Shown here: in pieces, positions 35,052-43,702 of the stretch
Position numbering within the stretch: the first letter of the stretch is position 1
Layout of the letters: each line of letters starts with the position of its first letter
From: Streptomyces sp. ISL-1
GTDB lineage: Bacteria; Actinomycetota; Actinomycetes; Streptomycetales; Streptomycetaceae
Length of the DNA stretch: 64,000 nucleotides
Assembly: GCF_018614585.1 (NCBI RefSeq)
Contig: NZ_JAGGOI010000023.1
Span: forward strand, 238,226 to 302,225
Direction: 5' to 3'
Notes under the pieces: generated by a model
The model's database searches: none
Told to the model about the DNA's origin: nothing
The model's input: the letters and a program-made list of their open reading frames with translations, nothing else
Translations under genes and position numbers: made by a program

Positions 35052-36872
35052 CTACTTCACAACCGTGATCCGGCCGGTGGCCGGCGGCGCGAGCGGCGCG
35101 CTCGCGCTGGAGTGCGCGGCCAGATAGGCGATGAGGATGTCCAGGTCGGACGCGCCGACCAGCTTATTCTTGTGCTCCTTCAGGACGGCGAAGCCATCGC
35201 CGCCGCCCGCCAGGAACTCGTTCATCGCGACCCGGTAGGTCTTCGCCGGGTCGATCGCCTCGCCCTTCAGCTTGACCGAGCCGGCCACGATCCGGTCGGC
35301 TCCGGTCTTCGTCAGATCCAGGGTGTAGGTGAAGCCGTCCGACACCTGGAGGATCTTCGGGGAAGCCTGGTTCAGGCCACTGACCTGCTGCTGGAGTGCG
35401 GTGATCAGCTGCGCGCCGGTCAGGTCGACGACGGTCATCATGTTGGTGAACGGCTGCACGGTGAACGCCTCGCCGTAGGTCACGACGCCGTCGCCCTCAC
35501 TGCCGGACGCCTTGTGGACGAGGCCCGCGCGGATTCCGCCCGGGTTCATCAGCGCGAGCTGCGCCCCGCCCTTGTCCGCCGTGGCGAGACCCTCCAGCTG
35601 CGCGTCCGCGATCAGATTGCCGAGCGGCTTCTCGGGCGCGTCGAAGGGGTTCTCGATGTCGGCGGAGATATGGCCGACAGGCCGGCTCGCGATCGGCGCC
35701 GCCAGCGTGTTCCAGCGGGCGATCAGCCGGGTCATGTCCTCGGCCTTCGGCACGTCACGGGTGACGACATGGTTCGCGGAGGCGACGGCCGTACGGACGA
35801 TGTCCTTGGTGCGACGGTCGTAGGTGAGCGTCGTGTCGGTGTACAGCTTGCCGAACGAGGCCGCCGATGTGACCGTACGCGGTTTGCCGGACGGGTCCGG
35901 GATCGTGCACGCGTATGCCTGGTGGGTGTGGCCGGTGACCAGGGCGTCAACCTGCGGGCTGATCTTCTTGGCGATGTCCACGATCGGGCCCGAGACACCG
36001 TCGCCGGGGCCCGGGCTGTCGCAGTTGTAGTTGTACGAGGAGGAGGCAGGCGCCCCGCCCTCGTGGATCAGGGCGACGATCGACTTGACGCCCTTGCGCT
36101 CCAGCACCTTGGTGTACTTGTTGATCGTCTCGACCTCGTCGCCGAACGTGAGGCCCTTGACGCCCTCGGCGCTGACTATGTTCGGCGTGCCCTCCAGGGT
36201 CACCCCGATGAAGCCGATCTTGACCCCGTCCTTCTTCCAGATGAAGTACGGATCGAGCAGCGGCCTGCCGGTCTTTTCGTTCGCCACATTCGCGGCCAGG
36301 TACGGGAAGTCCGCGCCCCCGAACGGCCTGTCCTGCTCGAAGCAGCCGGCGGTGGGGTGACAACCGCCGTTCTGCATGCGGGCCAGTTCCTTGGCGCCCT
36401 CGTCGAACTCGTGGTTGCCGACGGAGGAGACGTCGAGCTTCAGCCCGTTCAGCGCCTCGATGGTCGGCTCGTCGTGGAAGAGCCCGGAGAGCAGCGGCGA
36501 TGCGCCGATCATGTCACCGGCCGCGGCGGTCACCGAGTACTTGCTGCCCTTGCGGGCCTGGCGCAGATGCGTGGCGAGGTACTCGACGCCGCCCGCGTTG
36601 ATCTTCTCGGTGGTGCCGTCCGCGTGCGTGCGGGTGACCTGCCCGGCCGAGCCGGCGGGCGGCTCCAGGTTTCCGTGCAGGTCGTTGAAGGAGAGAAGCT
36701 GCACATCGACGGTGCGCGGCTGGTGGTGCCGGGCTCCGGAGCTCCCCTCGTCGACGGCGGCACCGGCCGGCATCGCGGCGAAGAGAGCGCCGACGGTGGC
36801 CAGTCCGGCGGCCGCGGCGAGAACCCGCCGGCTCCGGCGGGCCGCACGGTGGGTGTGTGGTCTCGCTGACAT
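35052..36872 (-). CDS. Secreted 5'-nucleotidase (UshA/NadN type)
   Basis: A 606-residue secreted protein. A basic twin-arginine-like lead (HRAARRSRRVLAAAAG) and signal end at MPAGAAV. A calcineurin-like metallophosphatase domain follows, with LLSFNDLHGNLEP, GDMIGASP, GNHEFDEG and TGHTHQAYAC supplying the metal ligands. The C-terminal 5'-nucleotidase domain is present (LMNPGGIRAGL, then NEFLAGGGDGF). It releases phosphate from extracellular nucleotides. The position near the phosphate genes is suggestive, but no clear PHO box is visible upstream. It is divergent from mshD. Confidence 0.92.
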   Translation of the reverse strand: MSARPHTHRAARRSRRVLAAAAGLATVGALFAAMPAGAAVDEGSSGARHHQPRTVDVQLLSFNDLHGNLEPPAGSAGQVTRTHADGTTEKINAGGVEYLATHLRQARKGSKYSVTAAAGDMIGASPLLSGLFHDEPTIEALNGLKLDVSSVGNHEFDEGAKELARMQNGGCHPTAGCFEQDRPFGGADFPYLAANVANEKTGRPLLDPYFIWKKDGVKIGFIGVTLEGTPNIVSAEGVKGLTFGDEVETINKYTKVLERKGVKSIVALIHEGGAPASSSYNYNCDSPGPGDGVSGPIVDIAKKISPQVDALVTGHTHQAYACTIPDPSGKPRTVTSAASFGKLYTDTTLTYDRRTKDIVRTAVASANHVVTRDVPKAEDMTRLIARWNTLAAPIASRPVGHISADIENPFDAPEKPLGNLIADAQLEGLATADKGGAQLALMNPGGIRAGLVHKASGSEGDGVVTYGEAFTVQPFTNMMTVVDLTGAQLITALQQQVSGLNQASPKILQVSDGFTYTLDLTKTGADRIVAGSVKLKGEAIDPAKTYRVAMNEFLAGGGDGFAVLKEHKNKLVGASDLDILIAYLAAHSSASAPLAPPATGRITVVK

Positions 36873-37068
36873 CTGTCCCCTTGTCAGTTCAGCGTGGAGT
36901 GAGGGTTGCGAGCGGAAGCCTAGAGTCAACGCGCGTAGCGCGACAGGGGGGTAGGGGTTACGACCTGGTTGCCTTTGTTCGTCATCGGGGTGGTTCCTCG
37001 CGTATCACCCGTACGCAGGACCCGTCCCGTATCGCCGACAAAGTGCTGTTCAGCCGTACCCTCGACCC

Positions 37069-37992
37069 ATGAGCATCGACGCTGTGATTCCGGAGCCCGG
37101 CCGTCAGATCGAGACGGTTGACGAGCTCAGCCCCGAGCAGGCCGAGGCCGTGCTCGGCATGCTCCGCGAGGCCGCCCGCGCGGACGGGATGCAGGCCGTC
37201 TCCGAGCAGGGGCGGCTTCAGCTGCGCGGCGGGAAGCGGGAGGGCGTACGGCATCTCCTGCTCACCGTCGGCGGCGAGCTGATCGGGTACGCGCAACTGG
37301 AGGACACCGACCCCGTCGAGGCCCCGGCCGCCGAGCTCGTCGTGCACCCCGCGCATCGCGGGCGTGGGCACGGACGGGCGCTCGGCAGCGCGTTGCTGGG
37401 GGCGTCCGGGAAGCGGCTGCGGGTGTGGGCGCACGGCGGGAAGTCCGCCGCGCGGCATCTGGCGCAGGTTCTCGGGCTCACGCTCTTCCGTGAACTGCGC
37501 CAGCTGCGGCGGCCGTTGAGCCCGATGGACATTCCCGAGCCGGTGTTCCCGGCGGGCGTCACCGTACGCAGCTTCGTGCCCGGGCAGGACGACGCGGCGT
37601 GGCTCGCCGTGAACGCCGCCGCCTTCGCCCACCACCCCGAGCAGGGCTCGGTCACCCAGCGGGACCTCGACGACCGCAAGGCCGAGCCGTGGTTCGACCC
37701 CAAGGGCTTCTTCCTCGCCGAGCGGGACGGGGAGCTCATCGGCTTCCACTGGACGAAGGTGCACGCCGAGGAGCAACTCGGCGAGGTGTACGTCGTCGGC
37801 ATCCGGCCCGACGCGCAGGGCGGCGGCCTCGGCAAGGCGCTGACCGCGATCGGCCTGCGGTATCTCGCCGCGCAGGGGGTGCCGACCGCGATGCTCTACG
37901 TCGACGCGGACAACACGGCGGCGCTGCGGGTGTACGCGGGCCTCGGCTTCGTCACCCATGAGGTGGACCTGATGTACCGCACAGAATCCTGA
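37069..37992 (+). CDS. mshD: Mycothiol synthase MshD
   Basis: This 307-residue protein has two tandem GNAT domains, the defining architecture of mycothiol synthase. The N-terminal domain carries HPAHRGRGHGRALGSALL (near residue 97). The active C-terminal one carries GIRPDAQGGGLGKALTAIGL (near 243) and the closing ALRVYAGLGFVTHEVDLMY. It acetylates Cys-GlcN-Ins to give mycothiol, the major thiol of actinobacteria. The length and ends agree with the family. It is monocistronic and followed by a hairpin at 38003-38021. Confidence 0.94.
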   Translation: MSIDAVIPEPGRQIETVDELSPEQAEAVLGMLREAARADGMQAVSEQGRLQLRGGKREGVRHLLLTVGGELIGYAQLEDTDPVEAPAAELVVHPAHRGRGHGRALGSALLGASGKRLRVWAHGGKSAARHLAQVLGLTLFRELRQLRRPLSPMDIPEPVFPAGVTVRSFVPGQDDAAWLAVNAAAFAHHPEQGSVTQRDLDDRKAEPWFDPKGFFLAERDGELIGFHWTKVHAEEQLGEVYVVGIRPDAQGGGLGKALTAIGLRYLAAQGVPTAMLYVDADNTAALRVYAGLGFVTHEVDLMYRTES

Positions 37993-38002
37993 TGTACTGA
38001 CG

Positions 38003-38021
38003 GGCCGCCTCCGGGGCGGCC
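38003..38021 (+). terminator. Terminator after mshD
   Basis: Perfect 7-bp stem GGCCGCC-tccgg-GGCGGCC 11 bases after the stop codon. Confidence 0.6.
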
Positions 38022-38344
38022 GCTGTCCGGCAACGCTTCGGCACCGGCATCGCGCCGGCACTTGCCGCCGCCGCCCCGCCGCCTCATTCTGGCTGCTGCA
38101 CACGCGCCCGGCCCCCGCAAGGCCGCACAGAGCCCCATACGCCGTACGGGACCCCCCGCGATCGACCCCGGGGGGTCCCGCCACGCTTCCCCTCACGTCA
38201 TGTCGTCGTTACCGGGCATTCAGACGCCCTTGCGACCCTCACTCAATGCAGCCCGCTGTACCCCACTCCCCGAACGGGAAGATCCCCCTCACCTCAGGCC
38301 TCTCCGACGCGCCCGTAATGCCCTCGACGCGGAAGAATGGGTTC
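38022..38344. other. Spacer between mshD and ppk
   Basis: About 320 bases with no convincing gene. It must carry the ppk promoter. Words such as CCCTCAC and CCCTCACC near 38237 and 38288 faintly resemble PHO-box units, but no regular 11-bp spacing is seen, so PhoP control of ppk is not claimed from this sequence. Confidence 0.5.
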
Positions 38345-40573
38345 ATGAGCCAGCAGCCCGCCGAGGTACCGGTCCAGCACCCCCAGCCTTCCGTCGGTTC
38401 CATAGCCGCCCACCGGCCGCACACCGTCGCGGCCACGGTCTCCGACCTGGAACCCGATCTCGACGCCGACCTCGACTCCTACGAGGAAGATCACGAGGGC
38501 GACGGCACCGAATTGCCCCAGGGGCGGTTCCTCGACCGCGAGCGCAGTTGGCTCGCGTTCAACGAGCGCGTCCTGGAGCTCGCCGAGGATCCGGCGACCC
38601 CGCTCCTCGAACGGGCCAACTTCCTGGCAATCTTCGCGTCCAACCTGGACGAGTTCTTCATGGTCCGCGTCGCCGGCCTGAAGCGCCGCATCGCGACCGG
38701 TGTCGCCACCCGGTCCGCGTCCGGCCTGCAGCCCCGCGAAGTGCTGGACCTGATCTGGAACCGCTCCCGCGAACTCATGGCCCGGCACGCCGCCTGCTAC
38801 CAGCAGGACATCGCCCCGGCGCTCGCCGAAGAGAGCATCCATCTCATCCGCTGGCCGGAGCTCACCGAGAAGGAGCAGGCGCGCCTGTTCACTCTCTTCC
38901 GGCAGCAGATCTTCCCGGTCCTGACCCCGCTGGCCGTGGACCCCGCCCACCCCTTCCCGTACATCTCGGGCCTCTCGCTGAACCTGGCCGTGGTGGTACG
39001 AAACCCGGTCAGCGGCCACCGCCACTTCGCCCGCGTCAAGGTTCCGCCACTGCTGTCGCGCTTCCTGGAGGCCTCACCGCAGCGCTACGTCCCGCTCGAG
39101 GACGTCATCGCCGCGCACCTCGAAGAGCTCTTCCCCGGCATGGAGGTACTGGCCCACCACATGTTCCGGGTGACCAGGAACGAGGACCTGGAAGTCGAGG
39201 AGGACGACGCCGAGAACCTCCTGAAAGCCCTGGAGAAGGAGCTCATGCGGCGCCGCTTCGGCCCGCCGGTGCGACTCGAGGTCGAGGAGTCCATCGACCC
39301 CTACGTGCTGGACCTGCTGGTCCGCGAGCTGAAGGTGTCCGACGCCGAGGTCTATCCGCTGCCCGGGCCGCTGGACCTGACCGGACTCTTCGGCATCGCC
39401 GCGCTGGACCGGCCCGAGCTGAAGTACCCGAAGTTCATCGCGGGCACTCACCGTGACCTCGCCGAGGTCGAGTCGGCCTCCGCGCCCGACATCTTCATGG
39501 CGCTGCGCGAGCGCGACGTGCTGCTGCACCACCCCTACGACTCGTTCTCGACGTCCGTCCAGGCCTTCCTGGAGCAGGCCGCGGCCGACCCGGACGTGCT
39601 GACCATCAAGCAGACGCTTTACCGCACCAGCGGCGAGTCCCCGATAGTGGACGCGCTGATCGACGCCGCCGAGTCGGGCAAGCAGGTCCTCGTACTCGTA
39701 GAGATCAAGGCCCGCTTCGACGAGCAGGCCAACATCAAGTGGGCACGGAAGCTGGAGGAGGCCGGCTGCCATGTCGTCTACGGGCTCGTCGGGCTCAAGA
39801 CCCACTGCAAGCTGTCGCTGGTGGTCCGCCAGGAGGGCGAGACGCTGCGCCGCTACTGCCACGTCGGGACCGGCAACTACCACCCGAAGACGGCCAGGCT
39901 GTACGAGGACCTGGGGCTGCTGACCGCGGACCCGCAGGTCGGCGCCGACCTCTCGGACCTGTTCAACCGGCTGTCGGGATACTCCCGCCGTGAGACGTAC
40001 CGCCGGCTCCTGGTTGCCCCCAAGTCCCTGCGTGACGGCCTGATTTCGCGAATCAACAAGGAAGTCGCACACCACCGCGCCGGTCGGCCCGCCTACGTCC
40101 GCTTCAAGGTCAACTCGATGGTGGACGAGGCGGTCGTCGACGCCTGCTACCGGGCGTCCATGGCCGGTGTGCCGGTGGACATCTGGGTCCGCGGCATCTG
40201 CGCGATACGCCCCGGAGTCCCCGGCCTCTCGGAGAACATCCAGGTGCGCTCGATCCTCGGCCGCTTCCTGGAGCACTCCCGGATCTTCGCCTTCGGCAAC
40301 GGCGGCGAGCCCGAAGTGTGGCTGGGCAGCGCCGACATGATGCACCGCAACCTCGACCGCCGTATCGAGGCTCTGGTCCGGGTCACCGACCCGGCCCACC
40401 GCGCGTCTCTGACCCGTCTCCTGGAGACCGGCATGTCCGACACCACGTCCTCCTGGCACCTCGGCCCGGACGGCGCATGGACCCGGCATGCGACGGACCC
40501 GGAAGGCCAGCCGCTGCGGAACGTACAGGAGATGCTCATAGACGCCCGGAGGCGCCGGCGTGCACAGCCCTGA
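38345..40573 (+). CDS. ppk: Polyphosphate kinase 1
   Basis: This 742-residue PPK1 has the N-terminal RFLDRERSWLAFNERVLELA, the head domain, and two PLD-like catalytic halves. Active residues are in GLKTHCKLS (autophosphorylated His region, near 485) and EHSRIFAFGNGG (near 644), with YCHVGTGNYHPKTARLYED between. The enzyme interconverts ATP and polyphosphate, at the membrane. The start at MSQQPAEV is selected for matching family length; the open frame continues upstream to 38246. It overlaps the CHAD gene by 14 bases. In S. lividans, loss of ppk raises antibiotic production. Confidence 0.95.
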   Translation: MSQQPAEVPVQHPQPSVGSIAAHRPHTVAATVSDLEPDLDADLDSYEEDHEGDGTELPQGRFLDRERSWLAFNERVLELAEDPATPLLERANFLAIFASNLDEFFMVRVAGLKRRIATGVATRSASGLQPREVLDLIWNRSRELMARHAACYQQDIAPALAEESIHLIRWPELTEKEQARLFTLFRQQIFPVLTPLAVDPAHPFPYISGLSLNLAVVVRNPVSGHRHFARVKVPPLLSRFLEASPQRYVPLEDVIAAHLEELFPGMEVLAHHMFRVTRNEDLEVEEDDAENLLKALEKELMRRRFGPPVRLEVEESIDPYVLDLLVRELKVSDAEVYPLPGPLDLTGLFGIAALDRPELKYPKFIAGTHRDLAEVESASAPDIFMALRERDVLLHHPYDSFSTSVQAFLEQAAADPDVLTIKQTLYRTSGESPIVDALIDAAESGKQVLVLVEIKARFDEQANIKWARKLEEAGCHVVYGLVGLKTHCKLSLVVRQEGETLRRYCHVGTGNYHPKTARLYEDLGLLTADPQVGADLSDLFNRLSGYSRRETYRRLLVAPKSLRDGLISRINKEVAHHRAGRPAYVRFKVNSMVDEAVVDACYRASMAGVPVDIWVRGICAIRPGVPGLSENIQVRSILGRFLEHSRIFAFGNGGEPEVWLGSADMMHRNLDRRIEALVRVTDPAHRASLTRLLETGMSDTTSSWHLGPDGAWTRHATDPEGQPLRNVQEMLIDARRRRRAQP

Positions 40574-41798
40574 TCTCTCCCGGCAGGACGCGGCCGCCGT
40601 CCCGTCCGGTCCCCCCACCACGATCACGGCCGGCGATGCGCTGGCCCGGTATCTCCATGCGCAGGCAGGTGACTTCCTGCGCAGTCTGCGGCTGCACAGC
40701 GAGAGCGGCGCGGACACGGCGGGCGTGGCGGAGGCCGCCGCCGCGCTGCGTCAGGCGTCCCGCCGTATCAGCGGGATCCTGCACACCTTCCGGCCGCTGC
40801 TGGACCCCGTCTGGGCGGACGATCTGCGCACCGAACTGGCCTGGCTCTCCGCGACGCTGGCCCAGGAACACGCCTGCACCTCACGGCTGAGCCGGCTCCT
40901 CGACGCGCTGGCACGGCTGTCGGGGGCGATTCCGCTGCCGCCGGCGAGGGGGGAACTGCGCACAGACGCCCCCGGCGACCGGGCCGCGGGCTCCGGCGAA
41001 CCCCGTACGGGAGCGGGTGACGGCTCCAGCACGGCGGTCGACTCCGGCTCGGGCCCGGGCACGGCTGTCGTTCCCAATTCCAGCACGAGGGCCCGTGGCT
41101 CTCTTGGCAGCCCCACAGGCTCCGGCGGCGTCCGCGTCAGCCAGGCCGGCAGCGCGGACGCTCCGCGCGCCACCGGTTCCCTGACCGTCGGGGCCGCGCG
41201 GGCCGGCGCCCTGCTGGAACGGCAGCTCACCCTCGCCCGGACCCGGGCCCACTCCGCCGCGCTCCAGGCCCTCGGCTCCTCCCGCTTCCACGCGGTCGCC
41301 GACTCCGTCGCCGTACTCGCCTCCGAGCTGCCGCTCGGCCCGATGGCCGGCGCCCCGGCCGCCGAGGCCCTGGCGCTCCCCGCGGAGCTCGCCGAGCGGC
41401 GGCTGCTGGAAGCGGTGGCCGCCCTGCCGCTGGGCCGGGCCGCGCACCCGTACAACGCGGAAGCCCTGGTGCACGGCCTCGCCACCGCGTCGGCCGGGGA
41501 GGCGCAGGACGCCCCCTGGCACCAGGTGCGGCTGCTGCTGCGGCTGCACCGCTACGCACAGGAGGTGCTGCACCCGGAGGCGGACCCGGTGCTGTGCCAC
41601 GCGGGCCTGGTCCTCGACCGCCACCGCGACGCGGCCGAGGCAGCCGCTGCCGCCGCCAACGCGGCCCGCACTCCGCGTATCGCCCCGGCCACCGCGTACG
41701 CCCTGGGGGTACTCCATGCCGATCAGCGGCACGAGGTGGAGGCCGCCCGTTACGCCTTCCAGCAGGTGTGGCGGAGGTCTGCGGTGACGGCCCCATGA
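40560..41798 (+). CDS. CHAD-domain protein
   Basis: A 412-residue protein of conserved-histidine alpha-helical (CHAD) type, which binds polyphosphate. The helical halves (residues about 20-125 and 235-410) carry conserved basic and histidine residues (ISGILHTFRPLL, QVRLLLRLHRYAQEVL). They are split by a Ser/Gly/Thr-rich low-complexity insert (about residues 135-215). It starts with GTG inside ppk, so the two are translationally coupled. Direct coupling of a polyphosphate binder to ppk supports a granule or regulatory role. Confidence 0.87.
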   Translation: MHSPDLSRQDAAAVPSGPPTTITAGDALARYLHAQAGDFLRSLRLHSESGADTAGVAEAAAALRQASRRISGILHTFRPLLDPVWADDLRTELAWLSATLAQEHACTSRLSRLLDALARLSGAIPLPPARGELRTDAPGDRAAGSGEPRTGAGDGSSTAVDSGSGPGTAVVPNSSTRARGSLGSPTGSGGVRVSQAGSADAPRATGSLTVGAARAGALLERQLTLARTRAHSAALQALGSSRFHAVADSVAVLASELPLGPMAGAPAAEALALPAELAERRLLEAVAALPLGRAAHPYNAEALVHGLATASAGEAQDAPWHQVRLLLRLHRYAQEVLHPEADPVLCHAGLVLDRHRDAAEAAAAAANAARTPRIAPATAYALGVLHADQRHEVEAARYAFQQVWRRSAVTAP

Positions 41799-41811
41799 TC
41801 GGGGGCCCCCG

Positions 41812-42228
41812 ATGAACGACGACACCGTACTGGCTGCGGGCTGTGCGCTCTGGCGGCGTTCCCACCGCAGCGACGAGGGCATCGAGATCTGTCTCGTACA
41901 CAGGCCCAAGTACGACGACTGGTCCCACCCGAAGGGCAAGCTGAAGCGCGGCGAGGACCCCCTCGCCGGCGCGGTGCGCGAGGTGCTCGAGGAGACGGGG
42001 TACCACTGCGCGCCGGGAGCCGGACTGCCCACCGCGTACTACATTGCGAACGGGCGGCCGAAGCAGGTCAGTTACTGGGCGGCCGAAGCCTCGTCGGGCT
42101 CGTTCGCCCCGAGCGAGGAGGTGGACCGCATCCTCTGGCTTCCGCCGGCGGAAGCCCGCGACCGCCTTGCCCAACCCCGCGACCGCATTCTGGTGGACGC
42201 TCTGCTCGACGCCCTTCACTCCGCGTGA
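41812..42228 (+). CDS. Nudix hydrolase (MutT1-like)
   Basis: A 138-residue Nudix protein. The Nudix box is complete: GKLKRGEDPLAGAVREVLEE followed by TGY, matching GX5EX7REUXEEXGU. It lies 13 bases after the CHAD gene and ends the ppk operon. Similar genes near ppk resemble MutT1, which cleaves 8-oxo-dGTP or dinucleoside polyphosphates. In M. tuberculosis MutT1 also carries a phosphoglycerate-mutase domain, absent here. The substrate is not determined. Confidence 0.9.
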   Translation: MNDDTVLAAGCALWRRSHRSDEGIEICLVHRPKYDDWSHPKGKLKRGEDPLAGAVREVLEETGYHCAPGAGLPTAYYIANGRPKQVSYWAAEASSGSFAPSEEVDRILWLPPAEARDRLAQPRDRILVDALLDALHSA

Positions 42229-42295
42229 GGTGTCGGCGGGTGCCGACGGGGTAGCGGAAGCGGTCATGTACGCCGGCACTTAGCTGCCCGACACG

Positions 42296-42339
42296 GTTCA
42301 CCTTCCGTTCACCCTCTCCCGTTGGCCGCTTCACCTCAT
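42296..42339 (+). promoter_or_regulatory. PHO box (PhoP operator) of pstS
   Basis: Four consecutive 11-bp units: GTTCACCTTCC, GTTCACCCTCT, CCCGTTGGCCG and CTTCACCTCAT. The first, second and fourth match the Streptomyces PhoP direct-repeat consensus (G[TC]TCAYYYR-type). The array lies 125 bases before the pstS start. Confidence 0.88.
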
Positions 42340-42463
42340 CTGCCTAATTTCGGCCCTACACGGTGACCGGCGCAGTGCTGGTCCCCCCACCCCGACACAC
42401 GCCGCCATAGAACGTGTCAGACAACAGTCAGCGTCCGGCGGCTCTTGGAAGGAACACCCGAAA

Positions 42464-43597
42464 GTGAAGCTTCAGCGCAAGAACGGGCTTCGCGCCACCG
42501 CGCTCGGCGCCCTCGCCATTTCCGGCGCCCTGGTCCTCACGGCGTGTGGGTCGGACGACAACGCGGGCGGCACCGGCGGCACCGGCGAGAAGACGAACGC
42601 CGCATCGAACATCAAGTGCGACGACGCCAAGGGCAAGCTCCTTGCGTCCGGCTCCAGCGCGCAGAAGAACGCCATGGACCTCTGGGTCAAGAACTACATG
42701 GCGGCGTGCTCCGGCGTCGAAGTCAACTACAAGTCCTCCTCCTCCGGTGAGGGCATCGTCGCCTTCAACCAGGGCACGGTCGGCTTCGCCGGCTCCGACT
42801 CGGCGCTCAAGCCCGAAGAGGTCGCCGAGTCGAAGCAGATCTGCAAGGGCGGCCAGGGCATCAACCTGCCCATGGTCGGCGGCCCGATCGCCATCGGCTA
42901 CAACCTGCCGGGCGTGGACAACCTGAACCTTGACGCCTCGACCATAGCGAAGATCTTCAACGGCAAGATCAAGAAGTGGAACGACCCGGCGATCGCCGGG
43001 CTGAACAAGGGCGTCAAGCTCCCGGACACGGCGATCCAGGCCTTCCACCGCTCCGAGGACTCCGGCACCACGCAGAACCTCGGCAAGTACCTGGGCGCCA
43101 CCGCCAAGGCCGACTGGCCCTACGAGGCCGAGAAGAAGTGGCCGGCCCCCGGTGGCCAGGCCGCGTCCGGCTCCTCCGGCGTCGCCGCGCAGGTCAAGCA
43201 GGCCGAAGGCTCGATCGGTTACTTCGAGCTCTCGTACGCGACCTCGCAGTCCATCCCGACCGTGAAGATCAACACGGGCGCAGCCGCCCCGGTCGAGGCC
43301 TCCTCCGAGAACGCCTCGAAGGCCATTGCCGCCGCCAAGATCAAGGGCACCGGCAAGGACCTGGCCCTGGGCCTCGACTACACCACCAAGGCCGACGGCG
43401 CCTACCCGATCGTCCTGGTGACCTACGAGGTCGTCTGCGACACCGGCAACAAGGCTGAGACCCTGGGTACGGTCAAGTCCTTCCTGACCTACACCGCGAG
43501 CGAAGAGGGCCAGAAGGTTCTCTCGGGCGCCGGTTACGCCCCGATCCCGGCCGAGATCAACGCCAAGGTCCGCGAGACCGTCGCGGGTCTGAAGTAA
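42464..43597 (+). CDS. pstS: Phosphate-binding lipoprotein PstS
   Basis: A 377-residue lipoprotein with a signal ending in the lipobox LTAC (Cys 28). The mature part is a two-lobed phosphate-binding protein. Ligand residues are visible in LASGSSAQKNA, SSSSGEGIVAFNQG, FAGSDSAL and FHRSEDSGTTQNL. GGAAGGA lies 10 bases before the GTG start. It captures phosphate outside the membrane for PstCAB. Expression should be PhoP-dependent through the four-unit PHO box upstream, and the large hairpin after the gene probably makes PstS more abundant than the rest. Confidence 0.96.
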   Translation: MKLQRKNGLRATALGALAISGALVLTACGSDDNAGGTGGTGEKTNAASNIKCDDAKGKLLASGSSAQKNAMDLWVKNYMAACSGVEVNYKSSSSGEGIVAFNQGTVGFAGSDSALKPEEVAESKQICKGGQGINLPMVGGPIAIGYNLPGVDNLNLDASTIAKIFNGKIKKWNDPAIAGLNKGVKLPDTAIQAFHRSEDSGTTQNLGKYLGATAKADWPYEAEKKWPAPGGQAASGSSGVAAQVKQAEGSIGYFELSYATSQSIPTVKINTGAAAPVEASSENASKAIAAAKIKGTGKDLALGLDYTTKADGAYPIVLVTYEVVCDTGNKAETLGTVKSFLTYTASEEGQKVLSGAGYAPIPAEINAKVRETVAGLK

Positions 43598-43605
43598 CAA
43601 CAGAA

Positions 43606-43641
43606 CAGGCCGGCGGGGGCGCATGCGCCCCCGCCGGCCTG
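43606..43641 (+). terminator. 36-bp perfect palindrome between pstS and pstC
   Basis: Eighteen-base arms with no unpaired loop (CAGGCCGGCGGGGGCGCA and its complement) start 9 bases after the pstS stop codon. No U-tract follows. The position suggests partial termination or mRNA-end protection that favours PstS over PstCAB. Confidence 0.8.
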
Positions 43642-43702
43642 CCCATCCGGTGCACCGCCGCCAGGGGAGTCCAGCCACTCCCCACCACAGACCGGAAAGA
43701 TC

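Noticed and set aside
38230..38300. PHO box upstream of ppk
   Set aside because: Only isolated CCTCACC-like words occur, without the 11-bp periodicity seen at pstS.
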